The notes beneath the pieces were generated by a model. That model ran no database searches. It saw only the letters and a program-made list of their open reading frames with translations, and was not told where the DNA came from. Positions 16,209 to 27,800 of a stretch of 64,000 bases of DNA are shown here, one piece after another (the stretch's first letter is position 1; every line of letters begins with the position of its first letter). A program made the translations under genes and the position numbers. The stretch comes from Pandoraea cepalis (GTDB lineage: Bacteria > Pseudomonadota > Gammaproteobacteria > Burkholderiales > Burkholderiaceae). Location of the stretch: the NCBI RefSeq assembly GCF_902459665.1, contig NZ_CABPSL010000002.1, positions 248,001 to 312,000 on the forward strand, written 5' to 3'.

Positions 16209-16982
16209 GCGCTCAAAATTCCGTTGAATTCGCCCGAATCCGAATGGCAAATCGCCGATTGTGACAATTCTGGATTGACTTAATTCGATCTGCGCGAACA
16301 TTGTGTTCGTGCCCGTCAATATTGCCATACGAACCGTGACGCGCAGTAGCGTCAGGCCCGACGGTTCTATTGTACGAAAATGCGATCGACTCGGGAGATG
16401 GCATCGACGCACGCGTTTGATGGCTACGATTCGACAATCGAGAGTGACACCAATGGCACGCCCGAGACGACGTCCGGCGAATCGCATGGATCCGGGCGCC
16501 AGTCGGGTTATCCGTGAATTACGGCGCTGGGATGCGAATAATCCGAATGAGTGAAGTCTTTCGGATCACGGAACGATCGGATAGCGATTGAATGTTTGGG
16601 GAGCACCTATTGCTCGAGGCATCGCGCAATGATGCCATCTGCGTCGTCGGCGCCAAACATGGCCCGGCAAAAAAGCCTTACGAAAACTTGCAGGGGAAAG
16701 TGTGAACTTATCATGCCGCCTCGCGTCCACATCGCACGATGGCGGGAATGCTTTTGCGATTACCGGCAATGGGGCACGCTAATGCCTCGATATCGACGAG
16801 GCCGATTTGATGATATTCCGGGAATCGCGCCCCGATTCTGTGCATTGTTGGAAGCATCGATCGGACGATTCAATGCGATTTTGGCGTTTCCAGACTCATT
16901 CTCTGGAAATGCGGTTTTCAAATTATTAAAACTCGTGCTATTTTAAGTGGCGATCCATTTTAACAACCCAAGGACAGGCCAG
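16209..16982. other. AT-richer non-coding stretch upstream of hns
   Basis: These 774 bases have clearly lower GC than the neighbours, most of all in the last 130 bases before hns. Two open frames (16303-16554 and 16551-16946, plus strand) have no recognisable domain, odd composition and no ribosome binding site, so I do not call them genes. Apart from a candidate hns promoter I see no tRNA or perfect repeat. Confidence 0.4.
16915..16944 (+). promoter_or_regulatory. candidate sigma-70 promoter of hns
   Basis: TTTTCA at 16915-16920 and TATTTT at 16939-16944 are separated by 18 bases, in the most AT-rich part of the region, about 40 bases before the hns start. Both boxes match the consensus at four of six positions. 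Confidence 0.35.
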
Positions 16983-17273
16983 ATGGCAAGCTATAAAGAA
17001 CTCGTCGCGCAGCGCGAAAAGATTGAAAAGCAAATCGAAGAGGCTCGGGCCCGTGAAGTCGCTCAGGTCATCGCTGAAGTCAAACAGAAGATTCAGGAAT
17101 ATGAACTGTCCGCCAAGGATCTGGGGCTTGTCGCAACCGATGGCCGTCGCCGTGCCGCGCGCGCCCAGATTGCGCCGAAGTATATGAATCCGGCCACGGG
17201 TGAAACGTGGTCAGGCCGTGGCCGCGCCCCGAAGTGGGTCGGCAAGAACAAAGAGAAATTCCTGATCAAGTAA
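16983..17273 (+). CDS. hns: H-NS family nucleoid-associated protein
   Basis: H-NS proteins bind AT-rich DNA and silence horizontally acquired genes. The 96-residue protein has an N-terminal coiled-coil oligomerisation part (YKELVAQREKIEKQIEEA and following, to about residue 50). A flexible linker with basic RRRAARAQ leads to the C-terminal DNA-binding domain NPATGETWSGRGRAPKWV, containing the GRGRAP hook that inserts in the minor groove. This short form is common in Burkholderiaceae, which carry several copies. I start at ATG 16983 (MASYKEL); the upstream extension to 16947 lacks family similarity. The AT-rich upstream region suggests possible autoregulation. A terminator follows at 17482. 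Confidence 0.93.
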   Translation: MASYKELVAQREKIEKQIEEARAREVAQVIAEVKQKIQEYELSAKDLGLVATDGRRRAARAQIAPKYMNPATGETWSGRGRAPKWVGKNKEKFLIK

Positions 17274-17481
17274 TTCGCTGACCCAATCCGAACCGGTACT
17301 GCCGGTCACATGTCAGGGGGGGCGGGGAGCCACCATCGCTGCGCCGCGGTCACGTCCGCGGCGGCGAGCGTTGGCCGCCGTGTCCCTGTGCGCACTAGCG
17401 CAGCCATCCAGTCGTCGCATTGCCCCCAACCCGGATCGTCTGGCTGTGGCTTGATGTGATGCCGTGCCGTAAAGGACAAAA

Positions 17482-17513
17482 CCCGCCGTTCGTACACCGA
17501 CGGCGGGTTTTTT
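17482..17513. terminator. bidirectional rho-independent terminator
   Basis: CCCGCCG (17482-17488) pairs with CGGCGGG (17501-17507), with TTTTTT at 17508-17513. An A-rich ACAAAA precedes the left arm, so the hairpin can end transcripts from both hns (plus) and the kinase gene ending at 17559 (minus). Confidence 0.85.
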
Positions 17514-17558
17514 ATGGTGTGTGCCGTGTATCCGGCACGCGTCGTACGCAGAGTTCGC

Positions 17559-18833
17559 TTATTCCGAGCCCGGATTCTCCCGCGGAAACATCAGCGTGAC
17601 CTGCAAGCCGCCGGTGGGCCGATTGCTGAACGACACGCGTCCGCCCAGTTGCTGGGTGAGCTTATCGACAATGGCGAGGCCGAGCCCGCAATGCGCATTG
17701 CCGCCGCGAGCCGGATCAAGCCGGACGAACGGCCGCACGATGCGATTGATGTCTTCATTGGCAATGCCCGGACCGCTGTCTTCGATCACGAGACGCCATC
17801 CGCTCGCGTCGTGTGACGTGCGAATCGCGAGCGGCGCCTGTCCGTACGTCACCGCGTTATCGAGCAGGTTGTTCACGATGCGCTCGAGATAGGTCTGTCT
17901 GAGCTTGAAGCCCGGACCGGCCTGAAGATCCAGTTCGATGGCATAACCTTGATCGAGGAACGGGGCGACCAGTGCGGGAATGCGGGCTTCGACCGGCGAC
18001 GTCGCACTTTCCATTTCGATGCCCCGGGCAAACAGCAGGAACTGATCGACGATGCGGGTCATCGATTCGGCGTCGCGTGTAATGCCCTCGCTCATCTGGG
18101 CGTCGTCGAGCATTTCGGCACGCAGACGCAACCGTGCAAGCGGCGTTTTCAGATCGTGGGCAATGCCGGCAAGCATGGTGTTGCGCTCCCGGTCGGTTTG
18201 CACGATGTCGTGGCTCATGCGATTGAAGCGCTCGGTCAGTTGACGCAACTCCAACGGGCCGCGCTCCTTGACCTGGGTGCGAATGCGATGGGTGGCGAGT
18301 TGCTCGGCGGCGGCGGCCATGTCCCGCACCGGCCGCTGCAATTGCCACGCCGCGAACAACGCAAAGATGACGGTAATGCCGAGGACTGCGGCCAGACCCG
18401 GCAAAATCATGGCCGTGCCCGGCGGGTTACGCACGGACAGCACCGGCGTGGCGATCCAGTAATCGCGGCCCGGCAGGCGGGCCCAGATGCGAGGCGGTGG
18501 CGTGCGCTCCACGCGCAACTGCGTGCCCGCGGGCAGGCGCCGGGCGAGTTCGGTCGTCAGGCGGGCGGTCTTGCTGGCGGCCTCGAAGACGTCGCCATGC
18601 GCGAACGAGACCGGCACGACCTGCACGAGATCCGGCAATGTGAGCGTCGAGCTGCCGTCGTGCACTTCGGCCGCCGCCTTGATGATGAAGGCCATTTGCT
18701 CAGCGGCATTTTGCACGCGCGTCTCATCGTGATCGCTGCGCAGGATCGTGAGATACGAGAAATGGCTGATGACCAGCGCTGCGATGATGAGTAGCGCGAG
18801 CCGGCCAAATAAAGTGTCGAAACGGCCTTTCAT
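17559..18833 (-). CDS. EnvZ-like sensor histidine kinase
   Basis: This is an inner-membrane sensor of 424 residues, partner of the response regulator encoded 121 bases upstream. The first membrane helix spans about residues 10-30. A periplasmic domain with RRLPAGTQLRVER follows, and the second helix is near 142-165. HAMP comes next, then the H-box AGIAHDLKTPLARLR with His226. The catalytic domain has NNLLDNAVTYG (N), EDSGPGIANED (G1) and HCGLGLAIV (G2). The EnvZ-type H-box and domain layout suggest an OmpR/EnvZ-like system. Because the pair is divergent from an RND efflux operon, control of envelope stress or efflux is a reasonable inference, but not shown. Confidence 0.93.
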   Translation of the reverse strand: MKGRFDTLFGRLALLIIAALVISHFSYLTILRSDHDETRVQNAAEQMAFIIKAAAEVHDGSSTLTLPDLVQVVPVSFAHGDVFEAASKTARLTTELARRLPAGTQLRVERTPPPRIWARLPGRDYWIATPVLSVRNPPGTAMILPGLAAVLGITVIFALFAAWQLQRPVRDMAAAAEQLATHRIRTQVKERGPLELRQLTERFNRMSHDIVQTDRERNTMLAGIAHDLKTPLARLRLRAEMLDDAQMSEGITRDAESMTRIVDQFLLFARGIEMESATSPVEARIPALVAPFLDQGYAIELDLQAGPGFKLRQTYLERIVNNLLDNAVTYGQAPLAIRTSHDASGWRLVIEDSGPGIANEDINRIVRPFVRLDPARGGNAHCGLGLAIVDKLTQQLGGRVSFSNRPTGGLQVTLMFPRENPGSE

Positions 18834-18954
18834 GCAGGGCTCTGCCTGTGGGCTGGGGTAAGCAGTATCGGCTGCATGCCGGCGTCCTTGTCAGACGGGG
18901 AGGTGACGTCGTCGAACAGGGCGACGACGCAGCGTTGTGTCCGGCGCCGGGCCA

Positions 18955-19701
18955 TCAACCGGTGGCCATGTCGGCGCGTTGACCGTCGGGAACGAAGATG
19001 TAACCGCGCCCGCGCACGGTCTGGATGAAGCGCGGGCTCTGCGCGTCTTCGTCGAGCAGACGGCGCAGGCGCCAGATCTGCACATCGATGCCGCGATCGT
19101 TGACATCGCTGTCCGCGCCGTAGAGCAGTTCGATGATGCGTTCGCGCGAGAGCACCTGCATTGCGTGGTTTACCAGCAGGCGCAACAAGCCGTATTCGCC
19201 GTCCGAGAGCGTGAGCAACTGCGCATCGCGGGTGAGCGTGCGGCTGCGGAAGTCGAGCACGAACGGGCCGAATGTATAGTTCTCGCGCTGCTCGGGCACC
19301 GCGGCATCGGGCTGTTTGCGACGGCGCAACACGGCATTGATCCGGGCGAGCAGCTCGCGCGGACTGAACGGCTTGCCGAGATAGTCGTCGGCACCGATTT
19401 CCAGTCCGACGATGCGGTCGATCTCGTCGCTGCGCGCGGTGAGCAGGATCACCGGCACATCGTCGTTGCGCGCGCGCAGGTCCCGCAGGGCGGTGAGGCC
19501 ATCGACCTTGGGCATCATCAGGTCGAGCACGATCAGCGACGGACGCTCACGCTCCAGGCGTGCGGCCAATCCGTCGCCGTCATGCATCACCGCCACCGAG
19601 AAGCCGTGGCGGCTCAGGTATTCGCGCAGCAGATCACGCAGATCGGGATCGTCGTCGACAACAAGAATCTTCATATTCGTTCGGACAGGGAGTGTTGTCA
19701 T
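18955..19701 (-). CDS. OmpR-family response regulator
   Basis: This cytoplasmic DNA-binding regulator of 248 residues is cognate to the kinase downstream. The receiver starts MKILVVDDDPDL with the acidic pair, then has the phospho-acceptor region LIVLDLMMPKVDGL and the conserved Lys in DDYLGKPFSPREL. The C-terminal winged helix includes LTLSDGEYGLLRLLV, LLYGADSDVNDRGIDVQIWRLR and FIQTVRGRGYIFV. Start ATG 19701 is chosen for its GGGGAGG eight bases upstream; the internal ATG 19674 lacks a comparable site. The longer frame to 19821 is unsupported. Confidence 0.93.
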   Translation of the reverse strand: MTTLPVRTNMKILVVDDDPDLRDLLREYLSRHGFSVAVMHDGDGLAARLERERPSLIVLDLMMPKVDGLTALRDLRARNDDVPVILLTARSDEIDRIVGLEIGADDYLGKPFSPRELLARINAVLRRRKQPDAAVPEQRENYTFGPFVLDFRSRTLTRDAQLLTLSDGEYGLLRLLVNHAMQVLSRERIIELLYGADSDVNDRGIDVQIWRLRRLLDEDAQSPRFIQTVRGRGYIFVPDGQRADMATG

Positions 19702-20203
19702 GATAGTGGCCTCCCCGCGCGCCTTGACGCGGGTATTGTTTCCAGACATTACAGCATTGGTCACCCGTAACGTTGCGTAATAATAGAGCCAGCGCCGGTG
19801 ATACACGAAATTCGCCCCCATCGCATAAGGTTCGATCTAACCGGCAAGCCACCCTGCCGGTGGCCGGTTCCGCACACCCCGTCGTACGTCTCGCGTTGCG
19901 AGAGCGCTGCGACAAGGCAATGCAGCGCATCGCGACGCGCGGTGCCAACGCTGTCATGCGAACCATCGCGCGCGCGGCCGGTCTTTCCTTTGCCGCGCCA
20001 AGCGCGATTCCCCTTGGGGAAAGCGGGTGTAATCAGCCGTCCTATCGGGCTTTGACAACGGTCTGCTATGCTGATTGGCCGGATCTGGCGTGAGGCAAGG
20101 CCCCCGGGGTTGACGGACGCTTTGCTGCGCCGCGGCACCCGATCGCAAGACCATCGTCCATACGGGACGAATCCACCTACCACTGCGCTGTAATGAGGAA
20201 GTC
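19702..20203. other. intergenic region between the two-component system and the RND operon
   Basis: These 502 bases separate divergent operons and should contain both promoters and their operators. The open frames in it have no recognisable domains. A perfect TTGACA occurs at 20052-20057, but no -10 box lies at normal spacing after it. No repeat or terminator-like hairpin is evident. Confidence 0.4.
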
Positions 20204-21556
20204 ATGACCGAGCACGGTCCCCACGGTTCCGAACCACCGAACGGTTCTGATCGGCCCGCACCCCCCACTGCTGGCACGCAACGCGACACCGGGCCAGCCC
20301 CTGTGGCTTCGCGTACGCGCCGCTGGCTCGTGCCCGGCGTGATCGGACTGATCGTTGTGCTCATCGCCGGGGGTGTTTATTACCGCGTGCATTCCCAAAG
20401 TGCGCAAGGTCCGGCTCAAGCGGGCGGGCGTCGCGGCGCAGCGCCGGGCGGCGTGGCCGGCGCGGGTGCGCCCGCCACGCCGGTGACGGCGGTCGAGGCG
20501 AAGACGGGCGACCTGCCGGTCTTCCTCAACGGGCTGGGCACCGTCACGCCCACGCGCAGTGTGACCGTGCATTCGCGTGTCGACGGACAGCTCATGAAGG
20601 TGCACTTCAAGGAAGGCGACATCGTCAAGGAAGGCCAGTTGCTCGCCGAAATCGATCCGCGTGCGTTCCAGGTACAGGTCACCCAGATGGAGGGCCAACT
20701 CGCCCGCGACCAGGCGTTGCTCAAGAATGCGCAACTCGACCTCGCCCGTTACGAGACACTGCTCAAGCAGGATTCGATCGCCGCGCAGACGGTGGACACT
20801 CAACGTGCGCTCGTCAAGCAGTACGAAGGAACCGTCAAATCCGACGAGGGGCAGCTCGGCAACGCCCGCCTGCAACTGAACTATGCCAGCGTGATCGCGC
20901 CGGTGTCGGGGCTCGCGGGGCTGCGCCAGGTCGATCCGGGCAACATCATTCACGCGTCGGACACCAACGGCATCGTCATCATCAACGAGGTGACGCCGAT
21001 TACCGTCGTCTACACGATTCCCGAGGACAACCTGTCGAAGGTCCTCAAACGCTCGCGAGACGGGGAGACGCTGCCCGTGGAAGCCTTCGACCGCGCCGGC
21101 AAGGTGAAGCTGGCCACCGGCAGGCTCGCCTCCATCGACAACCAGATCGACACGACAACCGGCACCGTCAAGCTCAAGGCCGAATTCGCCAATCGCGACG
21201 GCTTGTTGTTTCCGAACCAGTTCGTCAACGTGAAAATGCTCGTCGACACGCTCAAGGGCGCCACGCTGATTCCGAGCGCCGCGGTACAGCGCGGCACGCA
21301 GGGCAGCTTCGTCTACACGGTACAGCCGGATCAGACGGTCAAGCTCAAGACCGTGAAGCTCGGACCGACCGATGGCACCAACGTCGCGGTGGAGTCTGGC
21401 ATCGCGCCGGGCGAGAAGCTCGTGATCGACGGCATGGACAAGCTGCGCGACGGCGCCAAGGTCGAGGTGATCACGGCCGTGAGCCGTGCGGCGGCCGTTG
21501 CGCCGCCCGCGCCGGGGGACAAGCGCAACGGCGGTCATCGCCGTCCGGCGCAATAG
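20204..21556 (+). CDS. mdtA: RND efflux periplasmic adaptor (MdtA-like)
   Basis: This is a membrane-fusion protein of 450 residues linking the inner-membrane pumps to the outer-membrane channel. A single N-terminal membrane anchor (LVPGVIGLIVVLIAGGVYY, about residues 44-62) is preceded by a proline-rich cytoplasmic stretch. The lipoyl/barrel-sandwich halves are visible at VTVHSRVDGQLMKVHFKEGD and YASVIAPVSGLAGLRQVDPG, separated by a coiled-coil hairpin (QMEGQLARDQALLKNAQLDL). The beta-barrel part contains ATLIPSAAVQRGTQGSFVY. It is followed after 91 bases by two RND pump genes, the arrangement of mdtABC. The likely cargo of MdtABC systems includes bile salts, novobiocin and other drugs. Confidence 0.9.
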   Translation: MTEHGPHGSEPPNGSDRPAPPTAGTQRDTGPAPVASRTRRWLVPGVIGLIVVLIAGGVYYRVHSQSAQGPAQAGGRRGAAPGGVAGAGAPATPVTAVEAKTGDLPVFLNGLGTVTPTRSVTVHSRVDGQLMKVHFKEGDIVKEGQLLAEIDPRAFQVQVTQMEGQLARDQALLKNAQLDLARYETLLKQDSIAAQTVDTQRALVKQYEGTVKSDEGQLGNARLQLNYASVIAPVSGLAGLRQVDPGNIIHASDTNGIVIINEVTPITVVYTIPEDNLSKVLKRSRDGETLPVEAFDRAGKVKLATGRLASIDNQIDTTTGTVKLKAEFANRDGLLFPNQFVNVKMLVDTLKGATLIPSAAVQRGTQGSFVYTVQPDQTVKLKTVKLGPTDGTNVAVESGIAPGEKLVIDGMDKLRDGAKVEVITAVSRAAAVAPPAPGDKRNGGHRRPAQ

Positions 21557-21647
21557 GGCGGTCTCGCGTGACGCCGCACGGCATCGTGCGTCCACGCCCC
21601 GCCCACGCTCGGCCCACGGCCCCCAGAAACGCCCTTCGACGTAGCCA

Positions 21648-24600
21648 ATGAATCCGTCCCGTCCGTTTATTCTCCGACCGGTCGCCACCTCGTTGCTGAT
21701 GGTGGCGATCCTGCTTGCCGGTTTCGTCGCGTACCGGCTGTTGCCGCTCTCGGCACTGCCGGAAGTCGACTATCCGACCATTCAGGTGGTCACGCTCTAT
21801 CCGGGCGCCAGCCCGGACGTGATGACCTCGTCGGTGACGGCCCCGCTGGAGCGTCAGTTCGGCCAGATGCCGGGCCTGAACCAGATGTCGTCGACCAGTT
21901 CGGGCGGCGCGTCGGTGATCACGCTGCAGTTCTCGCTCAATCTCGGGCTCGACGTTGCCGAGCAGGAAGTGCAGGCCGCGATCAACAGCGCCAGCAATCT
22001 GCTGCCCACCGATCTGCCGATGCCGCCGATCTACAGCAAGGTCAATCCGGCCGATACGCCGATCCTGACGCTGGCGATCATGTCGAAGACCCTGCCGCTG
22101 CCCAAGCTCGAAGATCTGGTCGACACACGTGTGGCGCAGAAGATTTCGCAATTGCCCGGCATCGGTCTGGTGAGCCTCTCGGGTGGCCAACGCCCGGCGG
22201 TGCGCATTCAGGTCAATCCCCGCGCGATTACGTCGTACGGGCTGAGTATCGAGGACGTTCGCACGTCCATCGCGGCGGCCAACGTCAACCAGGCGAAGGG
22301 CAGTTTCGACGGCCCGCTGCGTGCCTCGACCATCGACGCCAACGACCAGCTCGCGTCGGCCGACGAGTACCGCAACCTGGTCATCGCGTACAAGAACGGC
22401 GGCCCGATCCGTCTTTCCGATATCGCCGACGTCATCGATGGCGCCGAGAACACCAAGCTTGCCGCATGGGCGGATACCACGCCGGCCATCGTGCTCAACG
22501 TGCAGCGTCAGCCGGGCGCCAATGTGATCGAGACAGTCAACCGGGTCAAGGCGTTGCTGCCACAGTTGCAGGCCTCGCTGCCCGGCAGCATCGACGTGAA
22601 GTTGCTGACCGACCGTACCACGACGATCCGCGCCTCGGTCTCCGACGTGCAGTTCGAACTCCTGCTCGCGGTGGCCCTGGTGGTCATGGTGATTTTCCTG
22701 TTCCTGCGCAACGTCTCGGCGACGATCATCCCAAGCGTGGCCGTCCCGCTCTCGCTCGTCGGCACGTTCGGCGTGATGTACCTGGCCGGCTTCTCGATCA
22801 ACAACCTCACGCTCATGGCGCTCACCATCGCGACCGGCTTCGTGGTCGACGACGCGATCGTGATGATCGAGAACATCGCGCGTTACATGGAGCAGGGGGA
22901 AAAGCCGCTGCAGGCGGCGCTCAAGGGCGCGGAACAGATCGGCTTCACCATCATTTCGCTCACGTTCTCGCTGATCGCCGTGCTCATTCCGCTGCTGTTC
23001 ATGGGCGACGTCGTCGGCCGCCTTTTCCGCGAGTTCGCGATCACGCTGGCGGTGTCGATCCTGATCTCGGCCGTGGTGTCGCTCACCCTCACGCCGATGA
23101 TGTGCGCGAAGCTGCTGCGTCACGTGCCCGAAGAGAAGCAGGGCAAGTTCTACCGCAAGACCGGCGAGATATTCGACCGCATCATCGCGAAGTACGGCGA
23201 GTGGCTCTCATGGGTGCTCGATCGTCAAACGGCCACGCTGCTCGTTGCGCTCGGCACGCTTGTGCTCACGGTGCTGCTGTATCTGTGGGTGCCGAAGGGC
23301 TTCTTCCCGGTGCAGGACACGGGTGTGATCCAGGGAATCTCCGAAGCGCCGCAGTCAATTTCGTTCGCGGCAATGGGCGAGCGCCAGCAGGCGCTGGTCG
23401 CCGCCGTACTCAAGGACCCGGCCGTCGAATCGGTGTCGTCGTTCATCGGCGTGGATGGGGTGAACACCACGCTCAACAGCGGGCGGCTGCTCATCAATCT
23501 GAAGGACAAGGCCGTGCGCGGACTCGACGCCTCGGCGGTGATCCGCCGCATCCAGCCCGAGGTGGCGAACGTGCCCGGCATCGCGCTCTATATGCAGCCG
23601 GTGCAGGATCTGACCATCGAAGACCGCATCAGCCGAACGCAATATCAGTTCACGCTGCAGGATCCGAGTCTCGATACGCTCGGCATCTGGGTGCCAAAGC
23701 TCGTCGACAAGCTGCAACACGTACCGCAACTGGCCGACGTGACGAGCGACCTGCAAGTCAATGGCTTGCAGGCTTACGTGGACATCGATCGCGACACGGC
23801 GAGCCGCCTGGGCGTGACGCCGGCGGCCGTCGACCAGACGCTCTACAGCGCGTTCGGCCAGCGACTGATTTCGACGATCTACACGCAGGCGTCGCAGTAC
23901 CGCGTGGTGCTCGAAGTGGGTAACGATTTCCAGCGCGGCCCCGACGCGCTGAAGGGCATTTACGTTGCGTCGACCTCGGGGGTGCAGGTGCCGCTGACAT
24001 CGTTCGCGAAGATCGTGGAGAAGCCCACCCCGCTGGCCATCAACCACCAGGCCCAGTTCCCGGCCGCCACGATCTCGTTCAATCTCGCCAAGGGCGCGTC
24101 GCTCGGCGATGCCGTGAAGGCGATTACCGCGGCCGAGGCGTCCATCGGTCTGCCGGTGAGCACGCAGACGACCTTCCAGGGCGCGGCGCAGGCGTTCCAG
24201 GCGTCGCTCTCGAACACGCTGTGGCTGATTCTCGCGGCGGTCGTGACGATGTACATCGTGCTGGGGGTGCTCTACGAGAGCTACATCCATCCGATCACGA
24301 TCCTGTCGACGCTGCCCTCGGCCGGTGTCGGCGCGCTGCTCGCCCTGATGGTCTCGGGCAACGACATCAGCATCATCGCGATCATCGGCATCATCCTGCT
24401 GATCGGCATCGTGAAGAAGAACGCCATCATGATGATCGACTTCGCGCTCGAGGCGGAGCGTGAACGCGGCATGGCGCCGCGCGAGGCGATCTATCAGGCC
24501 TGTCTGCTACGTTTTCGGCCAATCCTGATGACGACGATGGCCGCTGTGCTGGGGGCGCTGCCGCTCATGCTTGGCTCGGGCGTGGGGTCCGAGTTGCGGC

Positions 24601-24830
24601 AGCCGCTCGGGATCACCATGGTGGGCGGGCTGATGGTCAGTCAGGTGCTCACACTCTTTACCACGCCCGTGATCTACCTGTGGTTCGACCGCTTGGCCGC
24701 ACGGGCGCGCGCCTGGCGCGATCGGCGTTTTGGTACCTCGGGGCCGCCGGACGATCAGGGGCACGGCGATCATGGCACGCCGGGCGGCGGCAGTGACGAC
24801 CCGGCCACCACAGGCGGCCCAGCGCGATGA
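21648..24830 (+). CDS. mdtB: RND multidrug efflux pump subunit (MdtB-like)
   Basis: This is an inner-membrane proton-driven pump of 1060 residues with the standard 12-helix RND plan: one helix, a large periplasmic loop, five helices, a second loop and six helices. The opening [21 protein letters not shown] is typical of MdtB. Proton-relay Asp401-Asp402 lie in [17 protein letters not shown] of the fourth helix, and the C-terminal motif [18 protein letters not shown] is conserved. In Escherichia coli MdtB and MdtC form a heterotrimer, and both are encoded here with a four-base overlap (ATGA). The C-terminal tail is Gly/His-rich and variable. Confidence 0.93.
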   Translation: MNPSRPFILRPVATSLLMVAILLAGFVAYRLLPLSALPEVDYPTIQVVTLYPGASPDVMTSSVTAPLERQFGQMPGLNQMSSTSSGGASVITLQFSLNLGLDVAEQEVQAAINSASNLLPTDLPMPPIYSKVNPADTPILTLAIMSKTLPLPKLEDLVDTRVAQKISQLPGIGLVSLSGGQRPAVRIQVNPRAITSYGLSIEDVRTSIAAANVNQAKGSFDGPLRASTIDANDQLASADEYRNLVIAYKNGGPIRLSDIADVIDGAENTKLAAWADTTPAIVLNVQRQPGANVIETVNRVKALLPQLQASLPGSIDVKLLTDRTTTIRASVSDVQFELLLAVALVVMVIFLFLRNVSATIIPSVAVPLSLVGTFGVMYLAGFSINNLTLMALTIATGFVVDDAIVMIENIARYMEQGEKPLQAALKGAEQIGFTIISLTFSLIAVLIPLLFMGDVVGRLFREFAITLAVSILISAVVSLTLTPMMCAKLLRHVPEEKQGKFYRKTGEIFDRIIAKYGEWLSWVLDRQTATLLVALGTLVLTVLLYLWVPKGFFPVQDTGVIQGISEAPQSISFAAMGERQQALVAAVLKDPAVESVSSFIGVDGVNTTLNSGRLLINLKDKAVRGLDASAVIRRIQPEVANVPGIALYMQPVQDLTIEDRISRTQYQFTLQDPSLDTLGIWVPKLVDKLQHVPQLADVTSDLQVNGLQAYVDIDRDTASRLGVTPAAVDQTLYSAFGQRLISTIYTQASQYRVVLEVGNDFQRGPDALKGIYVASTSGVQVPLTSFAKIVEKPTPLAINHQAQFPAATISFNLAKGASLGDAVKAITAAEASIGLPVSTQTTFQGAAQAFQASLSNTLWLILAAVVTMYIVLGVLYESYIHPITILSTLPSAGVGALLALMVSGNDISIIAIIGIILLIGIVKKNAIMMIDFALEAERERGMAPREAIYQACLLRFRPILMTTMAAVLGALPLMLGSGVGSELRQPLGITMVGGLMVSQVLTLFTTPVIYLWFDRLAARARAWRDRRFGTSGPPDDQGHGDHGTPGGGSDDPATTGGPAR

Positions 24831-27800
24831 ACCTGTCGGCTGTCTTCATCAAGCGCTCGGTCGCGACCGTTCTGCTCACCATCGGGGTGACGCTGGCGGG
24901 CATCGTCGCGTTCGGGTTGCTGCCCGTCTCGCCGCTGCCGCAGGTCGATTTTCCGACGATCTCCGTTACGGCGTCGCTACCCGGCGCGAGTCCCGAGACG
25001 ATGGCCGCGAGCGTGGCCACGCCGCTGGAGCGCTCGCTCGGCCGGATTGCCGGGGTGACGGAAATGACGTCGAACAGCACGCTGGGCTCGACCCGCATCA
25101 CGCTGCAGTTCGATCTCTCGCGCGATATCAACGGCGCGGCGCGCGACGTGCAGGCGGCGATCAACGCCGCGCGCAGTCTGCTGCCGTCGGGCCTGCCGAG
25201 CAACCCGACCTATCGCAAGGTGAATCCCGCGAGCGCGCCGGTGATGATTCTTGCGCTGACGTCGGACAGCATGACGCGCGGGCAGATGTACGACTCCGCG
25301 TCGACCATCCTCGCGCAGAAGATCTCTCAGCTCGACGGCGTGGGCGATGTCACCGTGGGCGGCAGCTCGCTGCCGGCGGTGCGGGTCGAACTCAACCCAA
25401 CGGCACTCAACAAGTACCAGATTCCGCTCGAGACGGTGCGCACGACGATTCAGGCCGCCAACGCAAACCGTCCGAAGGGGGCGCTCGAAGACGGCGATCA
25501 GCGCTGGCAGATTCTCGCCAACGATCAGGCGAAGACGGCCAAGGACTATCTGCCGGTCGTCGTCAGCTATCGGGACGGCCGTCCGGTGCGCCTGTCCGAT
25601 GTCGCCGACGTGGTCGATTCGGTGCAGGACTTGCGCAACGCCGGGTCGGCCAATGGCAAGCCGTCGGTGGTGCTCATCATCACGACGCAGCCCGGCGCGA
25701 ACATCATCACGACGGTCGACGGCATCAACAAGATCCTGCCGGTGCTGCGCGCCTCGATCCCGGCGGCCATCAATCTCGACGTGGTGATGGACCGCACGCC
25801 GACGATCCGGGCATCCCTCAAGGAAGTCGAGCGCACGCTGCTGATTTCGATTGCGCTCGTCATCATGGTGGTGTTCCTCTTCCTGCGGAACTGGCGGGCG
25901 ACGCTCATCCCGAGCGTCGCGGTGCCCGTGTCGCTGATTGGCACGTTCGGCGTGATGTACCTGTGCGGCTTCAGTCTCGACAACCTGTCGCTCATGGCGC
26001 TCACCATTGCGACGGGCTTCGTGGTAGACGACGCCATCGTGGTGCTCGAGAACATTGCCCGCCATATCGAAGATGGCCTGAGTCCGTTCGCCGCCGCGCT
26101 CAAGGGCACGCGCGAAGTCGGCTTCACGGTGCTCTCGATGAGCATTTCGCTGGTGGCGGTTTTCATCCCGCTGCTGCTCATGGGCGGCATCGTGGGGCGC
26201 CTGTTCCGCGAGTTCGCCGTCACGCTCTCGGCCGCTATCCTGGTCTCGTTGGTCGTCTCGCTCACAGCGACGCCGATGATGTGCGCGCGTCTGCTCAAGG
26301 GTAAGTCTGCGCCGGGCGCCGCCGCGCCGCCGCCGCGACCATCCGTCTGGACACGGATCGGCGGATGGACCGAGCGCATGTTCGACGGCATGCTGCGCGA
26401 ATATGAGCGCTCGCTCTCGTGGGCGTTGCGCCACGGGCCGCTCATGCTGGGGATTCTGTTTGCCACGATCTGCCTGAACGTCTGGCTGTATACCGTCGTG
26501 CCGAAGGGCTTCTTCCCGCAGCAGGACACGGGGCGGATGATCGGCTTCATTCAGGCCGATCAGGCGATCTCGTTCCAGGCGATGGAAAAGAAGCTGGCCG
26601 ACTTCATCAAGATCGTGCAGGCCGATCCGGACGTGTCGACCGTCACGGGCTTTACCGGCGGATCGAACCGAAACGGGGGCTTGATGTTCGTTACGCTCAA
26701 ACCGTTGGGCGAGCGCAAAATCTCGGCCGATCAGGTGATTGCGCGATTGCGGGGCAAGCTGGCCAAGGAGCCTGGCGCAATGCTCTATCTGCAGTCCGTG
26801 CAGGACATTCGCGTCGGCGGGCGGGCGAGTAACGCGCAGTACCAGTACACGCTGCAGGCAGATGATCTACAGCAGTTGCGCGAGTGGGAGCCGAAGGTGC
26901 GCAATGCGCTCTCGCATCTGCCGAATCTCGTCGACGTCAACACGGACCAGCAGGACAAAGGCTTGCAGACGACGCTCGACGTCGATCGCGATCAGGCGTC
27001 CCGCCTCGGTCTGACGATGAGTCAGATCGATAGCGTGCTCAATGATGCGTTCGGGCAGCGGCAGGTCTCCACGATCTACAATCCGCTCAATCAGTACAAG
27101 GTTGTAATGGAAGTTGCGCCGCAATGGTGGCAAAGCCCCGAGTCGCTCAAGGACATTTATGTGGTGACCTCGGCGGGGGCGCAGGTGCCGCTCTCGGCAT
27201 TCGCGCGGTATCGGCCGACCAATACGGCGCTGGGGGTCTCGCACCAGGGGCAATTCGCGGCGAGTACGATTTCGTTCAACCTCCCGCCGGGGGTATCGCT
27301 GTCGCAGGCGCAAGCCTCGGTCCAGGACGCCGTCGGCCGGCTGGGCATGCCGACGTCGGTGCACGGCAGCTTCCAGGGCACGGCGCAGGCGTTCCAGTCG
27401 GCCTTGTCGTCGCAGCCGATACTCATCCTGACCGCGCTGCTCACGGTATATATCGTGCTCGGCGTGCTCTACGAGAGCTACATCCATCCGCTCACCATTC
27501 TGTCGACGCTGCCGTCGGCGGGGGTCGGGGCGTTGCTCGCGTTGCTGCTCTTCAATACCGAGTTCAGCATCATCGCGCTGATCGGGGTGATTCTGCTGAT
27601 CGGTATCGTGAAAAAGAACGCGATCATGATGATCGACTTCGCGCTCGATGCCGAACGGCGCCAGAACATGCCGCCGCGCGAGGCCATCTACCACGCGTGC
27701 GTGCTGCGCTTTCGCCCGATCATGATGACGACGATGGCCGCCATGCTCGGTGCGATTCCGCTTGCGTTGGGCACGGGTGATGGGGCGGAGCTGCGTCAGC

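Noticed and set aside
16551..16946. 131-residue open frame before hns
   Set aside because: No family similarity, Cys/Arg/Met-rich, no ribosome binding site, and it would run through the hns promoter.
20052..20072. TTGACA and TATGCT upstream of mdtA as a sigma-70 promoter
   Set aside because: Only 9 bases separate the two boxes, too short for a functional pair; no better -10 box lies at 16-18 bases.
21471..23123. 550-residue open frame antisense to mdtB (and similar ones opposite mdtC)
   Set aside because: Arg/His/Asp/Glu-rich low-complexity translation typical of reverse frames of high-GC genes; the plus-strand RND genes are unambiguous.
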